A DNA stretch of 64,000 nt, taken from the NCBI GenBank assembly GCA_023436885.1, contig JAEZHI010000007.1:124001-188000 (forward strand), in the 5' to 3' direction. Position numbers and translations under genes: made by a program. Under the pieces are notes generated by a model that was not told where the DNA came from, ran no database searches, and worked only from the letters and a program-made list of their open reading frames with translations. This stretch comes from Pseudomonadota bacterium. Its GTDB lineage: Bacteria > Pseudomonadota > Alphaproteobacteria > Rhizobiales > Pleomorphomonadaceae. Shown piece after piece: positions 1 to 8,447 of the stretch; position 1 is the first letter of the stretch; every line of letters starts with the position of its first letter.

Positions 1-1055
1 ACCCAAACCGTCGACCGCTTTTCGTAGAAGACGCCGTCGTCCTGGTAGTCCTCGAAGTTGCGGTCACGCTGGCAAAGACCGAAGCCCTTGACGTTCTTGT
101 CAACGAAGGTCGACGTCATGACGTTGATCGGGTTGTTGAGCGGCCGCCAGACACGTTCGCCAGCGCCATTCCAAATACCCAGACCGTCCGAGTCATGAAT
201 CTCCGGACGCCAGTCCGGTGCCCGCTGACGATTGGTCTCGTCATACCAGAACATGGACGTCAGGGCGGCGATGCCAAATCGGGCAATATCCTCGCGCGGA
301 TAGAAGCGCACGGCCATGTCCATGACCACCGTCCGGTCTTCTGCGCGGCTCACATCCCAGCGCACCGCACCGGAGACGCGCGGTCCTTCGAGATCGGCAT
401 AGATGGCAAACTGCCCCTGCTTGGAAGCGCCGAAGTAGAAGTTGGTAAAGCGCGGGAACTCCTCCGGCGTCGGCATGGCCACATCGATGGCCAGAGCGCG
501 GGCGGAGAGGCCATACTGATCGAGCGCACCGGACGAGCGGAAATAGGCGGCGCCGAGGAAAGCGAGCCAATCGCGCTGACCGGTCTCGTCCATGACACGG
601 AAGCCGGCAAAACCTATGTCGTCGGGCAGGTTGGCCGCCGGATTGTCCTTGGGAATGGTGAAGTAGTCGGGGGAGTAGAGAACTTCCTGCGCCTTGTCTC
701 CATCGACAAGATAAATGCCGACCGGCAGCTTGAAATAGCGGCCGAGATGGAAGAAGCGCAACGGCGCCTTGCCGCCGGCGGCCTGCACCGTATGGTCGTC
801 CTTGAACTTGATCTGCCAGTGCCTGTCATAGTCGATGGCTTCGAGTGCATCGAAAGAGCGAGGCACTTCCGGCACATAGGGACCAGCCGCGCGTTCCTTG
901 GCCGCAGTCATCAACCTATTGAAGGAAAATGGCTTTGATTTACCGAGTCTGGTCGCTGCCTCGACGGCGCGAGCCTCGGTCATGGAAAGACTCGGGGTAA
1001 GCCCGAGGGCGGCCAGCACGGCCAGGAGGTCACGACGGGTAAGCTCGGACGACAT
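1..1055 (-). CDS. Periplasmic glucan biosynthesis protein (OpgG/OpgD family), 3' part missing
   Basis: This is the first 351 codons of a protein of the MdoG/OpgG family, which acts in the periplasm on osmoregulated beta-glucan backbones. The N-terminus carries a twin-arginine signal (RRDLLAVLAALGL near residue 7, then a cleavable AxA-like ARA), so export by Tat is likely, as in OpgD-type members. The mature part shows family hallmarks such as FKLPVGIYLVDG and RFTNFYFGASKQGQFAIYADLEGPR (split here only for reading). The gene leaves the window at its 3' end, so the C-terminal immunoglobulin-like domain is not visible. GGAG lies about 12 bases before the ATG. It is divergent from recD2 with a 126-base gap. 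OpgG and OpgD cannot be separated from this fragment. Confidence 0.88.
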   Translation of the reverse strand, partial: MSSELTRRDLLAVLAALGLTPSLSMTEARAVEAATRLGKSKPFSFNRLMTAAKERAAGPYVPEVPRSFDALEAIDYDRHWQIKFKDDHTVQAAGGKAPLRFFHLGRYFKLPVGIYLVDGDKAQEVLYSPDYFTIPKDNPAANLPDDIGFAGFRVMDETGQRDWLAFLGAAYFRSSGALDQYGLSARALAIDVAMPTPEEFPRFTNFYFGASKQGQFAIYADLEGPRVSGAVRWDVSRAEDRTVVMDMAVRFYPREDIARFGIAALTSMFWYDETNRQRAPDWRPEIHDSDGLGIWNGAGERVWRPLNNPINVMTSTFVDKNVKGFGLCQRDRNFEDYQDDGVFYEKRSTVW

Positions 1056-1181
1056 GAGTAGGTTTTACTCCGGCGAAGGTCAGCACACGCTCCGGCTGTC
1101 ACCGGAAAGGGACGCGTCGCGCGCATTCATAGACTGATCAAGGCTCGACGAACAGTAGGCGAACGCTGCATAACAGTTGCG

Positions 1182-3353
1182 ATGAATGATGATTCCCGCC
1201 TTTTCGAACGCCTGGCCGGTACGGTGGAGCGCGTCACTTTCCACAACGAGGAGAATGGCTTCTCGGTGTTGAAGGTGCGCGTGCGCGGTCGCAAGGATCC
1301 CGTCGCCGTGGTGGGGCATGTCCCCACGATAGCAGCGGGCGAAAAGATCGACGCCGAGGGTCAGTGGATGACCGACAAGGTCCACGGCCTTCAGTTCCGC
1401 GCCGATCGTATCGAAACGAATGAGCCGTCCGGCAAGGACGCCGTGATTCGTTTCCTCGGCTCGGGGCTCATTTCAGGCGTCGGACCGGCCATGGCCGAAC
1501 GTATCGTTCAGGTGTTCGGCACCAAAGCACTTGATGTCATCGAAAACGAGCCGATGCGGCTCCTCACCGTTCCCGGCCTCGGAAAGCAGACCGCGTCGCG
1601 CATCGCTGAAAGCTATCGCGAGCGTAAGGCGGTCAAGGACGTAATGATCGCATTCCAGGACAAGGGAATCGGCACAGCGCGAGCCGTTAGCATATGGAAG
1701 GTCCTGGGGCCGGACGCGGTCAAGCTGGTCGAAGAAGATCCCTACCGTCTGGCGCGTGAGGTGCGCGGCATCGGCTTTGCCGGCGCGGACGAAATCGCCG
1801 AGAAGTTCGGAATAGACCGGTCGGCGCCAGCGCGTATCCGTGCAGGTATTGCGCACGCGATCGAAAGCGCTGCCGATGACGGGCACACCGCCGTGCCGCG
1901 AGCCGATGTTCTAGAACGCGCCGAGCGACTGCTCGGGGTCGATCCCGATGCGGTTTCGGCCGAGGTAGAAGGGGCGATCGCGCAAGGCGACGTCGAGACC
2001 TTCGACATCGACGGCACTGCTTTTCTGGCGGTGCGCCGTCTCGCTCGGTTCGAGCGTTCCGTCGCCAGTCGGCTGAAGGCGCTTTCCGAAGGGCGGCCGC
2101 CTTGGGGGCGGATCGACGTCGACGCCGCCGTCGAACGCTTCGAGGCGCGCAAGGGCATGCATCTGAGCCCGTCCCAGCGCGAGGCTCTGGCGCTTGTCGC
2201 AGGCGCCAAGGTGTCGGTCATCACCGGCGGCCCCGGTGTCGGCAAGACAACGCTGCTCGAAGCCCTTCTGGCCACCATCGCCACGGCAAAGCTTACGGTG
2301 GCCCTGGCAGCCCCAACCGGGCGCGCCGCTCGCCGTATGGCGGAACAGGCAGGCCGTGAGGCGAAGACCATTCATCGTCTTCTCGAAATCGACCCAACCA
2401 CCGGCGGGTTCAAGCGCTCGGCATCCGAACCCCTGGAAGCCGAAGTCGTGGTAATCGACGAAGCGTCGATGGTCGACGTGCCGCTGATGTCGGCGCTCGT
2501 CGAGGCTATCCCACTCAACGCCGCGCTCATTCTGATCGGCGACGTAGATCAGCTCCCATCCGTTGGGCCGGGACAGGTGCTCGCCGATATCATCGAATCC
2601 GGTCTTGTCCCCGTTGCTCGCCTCACCGAGATCTTCCGACAGGCAGAAGAGAGCCGGATCATCGTCAACGCCCACCGCATCAACCGCGGCGAATGGCCGG
2701 AGCCACCGCCATCGAGTGAGCTTGCCGACTTCTATGTCATCGAGGCGCGGGGCGCCGAGGACGCTCTCGCCAAGATCCTGGAGGTGGTCGGAAACCGCAT
2801 TCCTCGCCGCTTCGGTCTCGACGCGATGCGCGACGTGCAGGTGATCACGCCGATGCAAAAGGGCATCTGCGGCGCTCGCAATCTCAATGATCGCTTGGCG
2901 GAACTTTTGAATGGCGCGCCGCTCGACCGCATTGAGCGCTTCGGTCAGACTTACGCCACCGGCGACAAGGTGATGCAGATTGAAAATGACTACGATCGAG
3001 ACGTGTTCAACGGCGATCTGGGCATTCTCAAGCGCATCCGCCAGAAGGAAGACGAAATCGTCGTCTCCTTTGACGGGCGCGAGGTCAAATACGGCCTTGA
3101 GGATCTGGAGGCGCTAACGCGCGCCTATGCCATCACCATCCACAAGAGCCAGGGGTCGGAATATCCAGCGGTGGTGATCCCGCTTTTGCGCGACCATGCC
3201 ATCATGCTTGCCCGCAATCTCCTCTACACAGCAGCAACTCGCGGGCGTCAGCTTGTGGTTCTGGTGGCTGAGCCCCGAGCGCTGGAAATGGCTCTGTCGG
3301 GCGACCGAATCCGACGCCGATTTACCCGGCTCAAGTCGATGCTGTCGGGTTGA
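1182..3353 (+). CDS. recD2: ATP-dependent DNA helicase, RecD2 family (SF1B)
   Basis: The 723-residue protein matches RecD2, a 5'-3' SF1B helicase that works without RecBC. It starts with the OB-like N-terminal domain (FHNEENGFSVLKVRVRG near residue 20), followed by helix-hairpin-helix segments (VPGLGKQTASRI; VRGIGFAGADEIA). The Walker A motif GGPGVGKTTLLEA is near residue 350, Walker B VVIDEASMVD near 425, and the C-terminal UvrD-like part ends with the motif AYAITIHKSQGSEYPAVV. The length is normal for the family. The start has no strong Shine-Dalgarno sequence, but the N-terminal family motif begins within 15 residues of it. No recB or recC neighbours are present, as expected for RecD2. Confidence 0.93.
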   Translation: MNDDSRLFERLAGTVERVTFHNEENGFSVLKVRVRGRKDPVAVVGHVPTIAAGEKIDAEGQWMTDKVHGLQFRADRIETNEPSGKDAVIRFLGSGLISGVGPAMAERIVQVFGTKALDVIENEPMRLLTVPGLGKQTASRIAESYRERKAVKDVMIAFQDKGIGTARAVSIWKVLGPDAVKLVEEDPYRLAREVRGIGFAGADEIAEKFGIDRSAPARIRAGIAHAIESAADDGHTAVPRADVLERAERLLGVDPDAVSAEVEGAIAQGDVETFDIDGTAFLAVRRLARFERSVASRLKALSEGRPPWGRIDVDAAVERFEARKGMHLSPSQREALALVAGAKVSVITGGPGVGKTTLLEALLATIATAKLTVALAAPTGRAARRMAEQAGREAKTIHRLLEIDPTTGGFKRSASEPLEAEVVVIDEASMVDVPLMSALVEAIPLNAALILIGDVDQLPSVGPGQVLADIIESGLVPVARLTEIFRQAEESRIIVNAHRINRGEWPEPPPSSELADFYVIEARGAEDALAKILEVVGNRIPRRFGLDAMRDVQVITPMQKGICGARNLNDRLAELLNGAPLDRIERFGQTYATGDKVMQIENDYDRDVFNGDLGILKRIRQKEDEIVVSFDGREVKYGLEDLEALTRAYAITIHKSQGSEYPAVVIPLLRDHAIMLARNLLYTAATRGRQLVVLVAEPRALEMALSGDRIRRRFTRLKSMLSG

Positions 3354-3640
3354 TTCCAGGTCCCGGCTCGCTTTCCGTCACGCATACGCGTCTCTCCGGC
3401 GGAACAAGTTTGAAAACGGTGTGAACCATCCTTGCCGCAAACCGTTGACCTCCGGCGGTCGGCTTTGGGTCGACGGCCAGTCTGCCGCCAAGTTCTGGAG
3501 GCCAAGCCTCCTGAGCTAGTGTGGAAGAGCAACGTCGACAGTTGCGCGGGCACCACTTTGGTTGGTCTGAAAGCCATTTGCCCTTGCTTTGGCTTGCGCG
3601 TAACGTCGGGAAATAGCGATCGAATTCGGGAGGCGGGTCG

Positions 3641-5887
3641 ATGGTCGATCTTGGGGTGCGTGAGGGACTGACGGACGGAGCGGTCCGGGCGATCACCGAA
3701 GGAACTCACGGTGATCCCTTTGCGCTTCTGGGACCGCATCGGGTATCCGGCGCACGCACGGCCATCCGCACATTCAAGCCCAACGCTCGAGCCATCGCGT
3801 TGATTTCGACGGATGGCAAGAAGCTCTCTGACTTCCAGCATGTGGAGGGCGGCCTCTGGGTGGCTTTCGCGCAGGGCGACCCAGGCCTTTACCGCCTCCG
3901 CGTCGAGTGGCCCAACGGCAGCCACGAGGCAGAAGACCCCTATTCCTTCGGTCAACTGCTCGGCGAGATGGACGTCTACCTTCTCGCCGAGGGTCAACAT
4001 CGGCACCTTGCCGACACGCTCGGCGCTGTGGTGACGGAAGTCGGTGGCGTTCCCGGCGTTCGCTTTGCCGTCTGGGCGCCCAACGCACGCCGTGTGTCGG
4101 TGGTCGGCAACTTCAATGCCTGGGACGGTCGGCGCCACCCGATGCGGCTACGCCGGGAATGTGGCGTCTGGGAGCTGTTCATTCCGCGCTTGCCGGTTGG
4201 TGAGGCCTACAAATACGAGATCATTGGCGCGAGTGGCGAGCTTCTACCAGACAAGGCCGATCCAGTTGCCCGCCAGTATGAGTTGGCGCCGGCAACGGCC
4301 TCGATCGTCGCCGATCCTAAGCCGTTCGAGTGGCACGACGCCACCTTCATGCGGAACCGCGCCGCCTTCCAGTCGAAGACCGCGCCCTTCTCGGTCTATG
4401 AGGTCCATGCCGGCTCCTGGCAACGGCCGGACGGCAAACCGGTGACCTGGCGCTTCCTCGCCGAGCATCTCGTCGCCTACGTCAAGCATATGGGCTTCAC
4501 GCATATCGAGCTTTTGCCGATCATGGAGCACCCGTTTGGCGGCTCTTGGGGCTACCAGCCGCTTGGTCTGTTTGCGCCAACGGCTCGCTACGGTTCGCCG
4601 GCAGACTTTGCGCGTTTCGTCGACGCCTGCCACGAGGCGGGAATCGGCGTCATTCTCGACTGGGTTCCGGCGCATTTCCCGACCGACGCCCACGGCCTCG
4701 TCCACTTCGACGGAACGCCACTCTACGAGCATCAGGACCCGCGCGAGGGCTTCCATCAGGACTGGAACACGCTGATCTACAACTTCGGCCGTACTGAAGT
4801 GATCGGCTTCCTGGTGGCTTCGGCATTGGAATGGCTCAAGCGTTTCCACATCGACGGCCTGCGTGTCGATGCTGTGGCGTCGATGCTTTATCGCGACTAT
4901 TCCCGCAAGCAGGGCGAATGGATCCCCAACAAATACGGCGGCAGGGAAAACCTCGAAGCCGTGTCGTTCATCAAGCACCTCAATGGCGTCATTGCCCATG
5001 AAGTGCCCGATGCCCTGATGATCGCAGAAGAATCCACAGCTTGGCCGGGCGTTACCGCTCCGCTCGCTGATGGCGGTCTTGGGTTTTCCTACAAGTGGAA
5101 CATGGGGTGGATGCACGATTCGCTCGACTATTTCTCGCTCGAGCCGATCCACCGCAAATACCACCACAACCAGATGACCTTCGCGCTGATGTATGCCTAC
5201 TCAGAGCGCTTCGTGCTGCCGCTCAGCCACGACGAGGTGGTGCATGGCAAACGCTCGATCTTCGGCCGCATGCCGGGAGACGAGTGGCAACGCTTTGCCA
5301 ACATCCGCGCCTACTACGCCTTCATGTGGACGCATCCGGGCAAGAAGCTATCGTTCATGGGCAACGAGATTGCCCAGGGGCGCGAGTGGAACCACGACGG
5401 CACCATCGATCTGTGGCTTGAAAGCCGATCCAACAATCTCGGCGTCCAGCGGCTTGTGCGCGATCTCAACACGCTCTATCGGGCCGAGCCGGCCCTGCAC
5501 GCCCGTGACTTCGAGCCTGAAGGCTTCCAATGGGTGGTGGTCGACGACAACGAACAGTCGACGCTCGCCTACATCCGTTGGGGCTTTGAGAAGGATGCAC
5601 CCTGCCTCGTCGTTGGCAACTTTACCCCTGTGCCGAGATCCGGCTACCGGGTGGGAGTGCCGCGCGCCGGTCTCTGGCGCGAGGTCTTCAACTCCGACGC
5701 CGAGATCTACGGCGGTTCCAACATGGGTAACAAGGGGCGGCTTACGGCTGCGGAGATCGCGAGCCACGGCATGAACTTCTCGCTTGAGCTGACCTTGCCG
5801 CCACTGGCCGTCGTCATTCTACGCTGGGACGGCGATGCTCCCATCGTGGAAGCGGCGCCAGCCAAGAAGGGCAAGGCCAAGAGCTGA
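3641..5887 (+). CDS. glgB: 1,4-alpha-glucan branching enzyme
   Basis: The enzyme makes alpha-1,6 branches in glycogen by moving segments of alpha-1,4 glucan. The 748 residues hold an N-terminal region, a CBM48 domain (FAVWAPNARRVSVVGNFNAWDG near 145, shown in part) and a GH13 barrel. The nucleophile is Asp in GLRVDAVASMLYRDYSR, the acid/base is Glu in MIAEESTAWPGV, and the third acidic residue lies in LPLSHDEVVHGKRS. A strong ribosome binding site (GGGAGGCGGG) lies just before the ATG. The other glycogen genes (glgA, glgC, glgP, glgX) are not adjacent, so the gene stands alone between recD2 and dapE and ends at a shared terminator hairpin. Confidence 0.96.
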   Translation: MVDLGVREGLTDGAVRAITEGTHGDPFALLGPHRVSGARTAIRTFKPNARAIALISTDGKKLSDFQHVEGGLWVAFAQGDPGLYRLRVEWPNGSHEAEDPYSFGQLLGEMDVYLLAEGQHRHLADTLGAVVTEVGGVPGVRFAVWAPNARRVSVVGNFNAWDGRRHPMRLRRECGVWELFIPRLPVGEAYKYEIIGASGELLPDKADPVARQYELAPATASIVADPKPFEWHDATFMRNRAAFQSKTAPFSVYEVHAGSWQRPDGKPVTWRFLAEHLVAYVKHMGFTHIELLPIMEHPFGGSWGYQPLGLFAPTARYGSPADFARFVDACHEAGIGVILDWVPAHFPTDAHGLVHFDGTPLYEHQDPREGFHQDWNTLIYNFGRTEVIGFLVASALEWLKRFHIDGLRVDAVASMLYRDYSRKQGEWIPNKYGGRENLEAVSFIKHLNGVIAHEVPDALMIAEESTAWPGVTAPLADGGLGFSYKWNMGWMHDSLDYFSLEPIHRKYHHNQMTFALMYAYSERFVLPLSHDEVVHGKRSIFGRMPGDEWQRFANIRAYYAFMWTHPGKKLSFMGNEIAQGREWNHDGTIDLWLESRSNNLGVQRLVRDLNTLYRAEPALHARDFEPEGFQWVVVDDNEQSTLAYIRWGFEKDAPCLVVGNFTPVPRSGYRVGVPRAGLWREVFNSDAEIYGGSNMGNKGRLTAAEIASHGMNFSLELTLPPLAVVILRWDGDAPIVEAAPAKKGKAKS

Positions 5888-5893
5888 ATGCGG

Positions 5894-5912
5894 GGGAGGC
5901 CTCAGGCCTCCC
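5894..5912. terminator. Bidirectional terminator hairpin between glgB and dapE
   Basis: A perfect 8-bp stem (GGGAGGCC/GGCCTCCC) with loop TCA fills the space between the convergent glgB and dapE stop codons. No long T tract follows on either strand, so strength is uncertain. Confidence 0.6.
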
Positions 5913-7100
5913 TTACCCTGCGAAATAGCGGTCGAGGAACGTCCGGTAGATCACCTTCAGGCGACGGAGGTCGTCCAGCGCGACGTTCTCATCGACCTTG
6001 TGCATGGTCTGACCGACGAGGCCGAATTCGACGACCGGGCAATAGTTCTTGATGAAGCGTGCGTCCGATGTGCCGCCGGTGGTGGAAAGCTCCGGCCGAC
6101 GTCCGGTGACCGCTTCGACCGCGTCCGAAAGACCTTCGATCAGCGTGGCGTCGTGAGTCAGGAACGAGACGGCGTTGGTCGGTTCAAACGTCAGCTCATA
6201 GGCGAGCGGCGCCGGTCGGCCTGTGCGAAGGGGCGCCGCTTCGACGGCACGGCGGACACGCGCTATGATCTCTTCATGCAGTGCCTCGACCGTCCAGATG
6301 TCGTTGAAGCGGATGTTGAAGGCAATCTCCACCTCGGCAGGTACGACGTTGGTGGCACGATTGCCCGTTTCAACCGAGGTGACCTCGAGGTTGGAAGGCT
6401 GGAAGCGCTCATTGCCGGCGTCGAAAGGCGGGTCCATCAGCGCGGCGATCACCGCAGGCGCGACGCGCAGTGGATTGTCGGCAAGATGCGGATAAGCAAC
6501 GTGGCCCTGCACGCCCTTGAGCTTGACGAAGCCCGAAAGAGAGCCACGCCGTCCGACCTTGACCATGTCGCCCAGAGCGGCGGGATTGGTCGGTTCGCCG
6601 ACGATGGCGTGGCTGAAGCGTTCACCACGCTTGGCCGCCCAATCGAGCAGCTTCACCGTGCCATTGATAGACGGCCCTTCTTCATCACCGGTAATCAGGA
6701 ACGAGATGCGGCCACCGAAGTGCGGACCGTTCTCTTCAAGAAAATCCAGAACGGCGGCGGCGAATGCGGCGATACCGCCCTTCATGTCGACGGCGCCGCG
6801 GCCGTAGAGCCTGTCGCCCTCAATATCGCCAGCAAACGGCCCGTGACTCCAGAGCTCCGGCTTGCCCGGCGGCACCACGTCGGTGTGGCCGGCGAATGTA
6901 AGATGCCGGTTGCCCGCACCGATACCGGCGAAGAGATTCTCGATGTCGGGTGTACCGGCATCGCTGAAGACTGGACGCTCTACCTGAAATCCGGCCGGTT
7001 CCAACAGCTTGTCGAGAAAGGCAAGTGCCCCGCCTTCGGCTGGCGTCACCGAAGGACACATCAGGAGATCGCGAGCAATGGCGACGGGATCGTGGGGCAT
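5913..7100 (-). CDS. dapE: Succinyl-diaminopimelate desuccinylase
   Basis: DapE hydrolyses N-succinyl-LL-2,6-diaminopimelate in the succinylase branch of lysine and peptidoglycan precursor synthesis. The 395-residue M20 metallopeptidase shows FAGHTDVVPPG, GRGAVDMKGGIAA and GDEEGPSINGT, which carry zinc ligands and the catalytic Glu, and near the C-terminus VEFGLVGQTMHKVDE. The start was placed at ATG 7100 because AGGAG lies 8 bases upstream and the protein then begins at the normal family position (MPHDPVAIARDLL). The open frame runs on to 7460 but that extension has no family similarity. It follows dapD but is separated from it by a hairpin and a repeat element, so the two may be transcribed apart. 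Confidence 0.95.
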   Translation of the reverse strand: MPHDPVAIARDLLMCPSVTPAEGGALAFLDKLLEPAGFQVERPVFSDAGTPDIENLFAGIGAGNRHLTFAGHTDVVPPGKPELWSHGPFAGDIEGDRLYGRGAVDMKGGIAAFAAAVLDFLEENGPHFGGRISFLITGDEEGPSINGTVKLLDWAAKRGERFSHAIVGEPTNPAALGDMVKVGRRGSLSGFVKLKGVQGHVAYPHLADNPLRVAPAVIAALMDPPFDAGNERFQPSNLEVTSVETGNRATNVVPAEVEIAFNIRFNDIWTVEALHEEIIARVRRAVEAAPLRTGRPAPLAYELTFEPTNAVSFLTHDATLIEGLSDAVEAVTGRRPELSTTGGTSDARFIKNYCPVVEFGLVGQTMHKVDENVALDDLRRLKVIYRTFLDRYFAG

Positions 7101-7161
7101 GTCCTTCTCCTGGAACTTTTCCGATGAAATCACGTTCACCGGAAAAGCTCCTTCCTTTTTA

Positions 7162-7215
7162 AAGACGCAACCCCGGACGCAAAACCGGTTTCCACTTTTG
7201 CTGGAGTTGCTCAAG
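7162..7215. repeat. Rhizobiales-type intergenic repeat element between dapD and dapE
   Basis: The minus strand reads GAGCAACTCCAGCAAAAGTG, then GAAACCGGTTTTGCGTCCGG, then a run ending in AAAAAGG. From memory this closely follows a short element found many times between genes in Rhizobiales genomes (GAGCAATTCCAGCAAAAGTG followed by a GCGGTTTTGCGTCCGG-like half). Its function is unknown. Only one clear copy was seen in this window. The identification rests on recall of the consensus. Confidence 0.55.
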
Positions 7216-7222
7216 AATACGA

Positions 7223-7250
7223 AACGGCCGGCAGTTTCCCGCCGGCCGTT
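7223..7250 (-). terminator. Terminator-like hairpin after dapD
   Basis: A 10-bp perfect stem (AACGGCCGGC/GCCGGCCGTT) with an 8-base loop lies 26 bases after the dapD stop. On the minus strand it is followed by TTCGTATTCTT, a weak T-rich stretch. It probably ends or attenuates dapD transcription before dapE. Confidence 0.6.
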
Positions 7251-7275
7251 CGGATAACACGAATTCGCGGCTCGG

Positions 7276-8139
7276 TCAGTCGCGAAGCAACTCATTGATC
7301 GAGGTCTTGGAGCGTGTCTGGGCGTCGACCTTCTTGACGATGACGGCGCAATAGGTCGACGGCCCCCAATTCTGACCGGGCAGCGGCTTACCGGGGATCG
7401 AGCCAGACACAACCACCGAATAGGGCGGCACCTTGCCCATGTGCACTTCGCCAGTGGCACGGTCGATAACCTTGGTCGACTTGCCGATGAACACGCCCAT
7501 GGAAATCACCGAGCCCTGTCCGACCACGACGCCCTCTACAACCTCGGAACGGGCGCCGATGAAGCAGTCGTCTTCGATGATGGTCGGACCGGCCTGCATC
7601 GGCTCAAGAACGCCACCGATGCCGACGCCGCCCGAGAGATGCACGTTCTTGCCGATCTGGGCGCATGAGCCGACGGTGACCCAGGTATCGACCATGGTGG
7701 CCGTATCGACAAAGGCGCCGAGGTTGACGAAGGACGGCATCAGCACGGCACCCGGGGCGATATAAGCCGAGCGGCGAACGATGGCACCAGGCACAGCGCG
7801 GAAGCCGGCAGCTTCATAGGCAGCGGCGTCCATGCCCTCGAACTTCGAGGGGACCTTGTCCCACCAGGCAGCGCCACCAGGGGCGCCCGAGATCAGCGCG
7901 GTCGGCGTCAGGCGGAAGGACAACAGCACCGCCTTCTTGAGCCACTGGTTGACGACCCACTCGCCGTCGATCTTCTCGGCAACGCGCGCCTTGCCGCCAT
8001 CCAGCAGATCGAGAGCCGCTTCAACCGCGTCGCGCACTTTGCCCTTCGTCTCCTGCGTGACGGAGGCGCGATCCTCCCAGGCGGCGTCAAGGGTGGCAGC
8101 GAGGTCGGCATAGGCGGCCGTGGCGGCAGTCTCGGTCAT
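7276..8139 (-). CDS. dapD: 2,3,4,5-tetrahydropyridine-2,6-dicarboxylate N-succinyltransferase
   Basis: DapD adds succinyl from succinyl-CoA to tetrahydrodipicolinate, two steps before DapE. The 287-residue protein has the typical N-terminal helical domain (VVNQWLKKAVLLSFRL) and a left-handed beta-helix of hexapeptide repeats (VNLGAFVDTATMVDTW, IGKNVHLSGGVGIGGV, IEDDCFIGARSEVVEG). The start was set at ATG 8139 because GGAG lies 7 bases upstream. An in-frame ATG at 8160 has no such site. The length is close to the usual 275-285 residues. dapE follows on the same strand after 175 bases containing a hairpin and a repeat. Confidence 0.95.
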   Translation of the reverse strand: MTETAATAAYADLAATLDAAWEDRASVTQETKGKVRDAVEAALDLLDGGKARVAEKIDGEWVVNQWLKKAVLLSFRLTPTALISGAPGGAAWWDKVPSKFEGMDAAAYEAAGFRAVPGAIVRRSAYIAPGAVLMPSFVNLGAFVDTATMVDTWVTVGSCAQIGKNVHLSGGVGIGGVLEPMQAGPTIIEDDCFIGARSEVVEGVVVGQGSVISMGVFIGKSTKVIDRATGEVHMGKVPPYSVVVSGSIPGKPLPGQNWGPSTYCAVIVKKVDAQTRSKTSINELLRD

Positions 8140-8447
8140 GTTGATCTCCGAATGGGCCATGCAGGGTTGGCATCGGCTTCGTGCTTTAGGGGTTTTGCCC
8201 GGCGCGCGCAACAAAAGCGACGGTTTCTGCAGTAAGACATCTCATTTTCAAATGCCATCACGGCCGACGACAGCATTATCGGCCGCGATAGTTCCAAGGC
8301 AGCAAAACGACACCGGCATCAATATCTTAAAGGCACCGGCCAAGCACCATCGCGCAGCAAAGAGCTGTTCGCTTTACCGCAGAACCGCCCAAGCCGCTCC
8401 TTATCGAGAGCTAGTAAGTATTACCACCAAGCTACTTGGGCAGCTGA
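8140..8447. other. Intergenic region between dapD and the DEAD-box helicase gene
   Basis: These 308 bases must hold the dapD promoter, but no clear -35/-10 pair was recognised. A small inverted repeat (CCAAG-CTA-CTTGG, 8427-8439) just after the helicase stop could be a weak terminator for the helicase gene. No convincing coding frame was seen. Confidence 0.5.

Noticed and set aside
195..938. Plus-strand open frame of 247 codons
   Set aside because: It lies antisense to the glucan biosynthesis gene, whose translation has a Tat signal and clear family motifs.
5835..7127. Plus-strand open frame of 430 codons across dapE
   Set aside because: It is the complement of dapE, with skewed composition and no recognisable domain.
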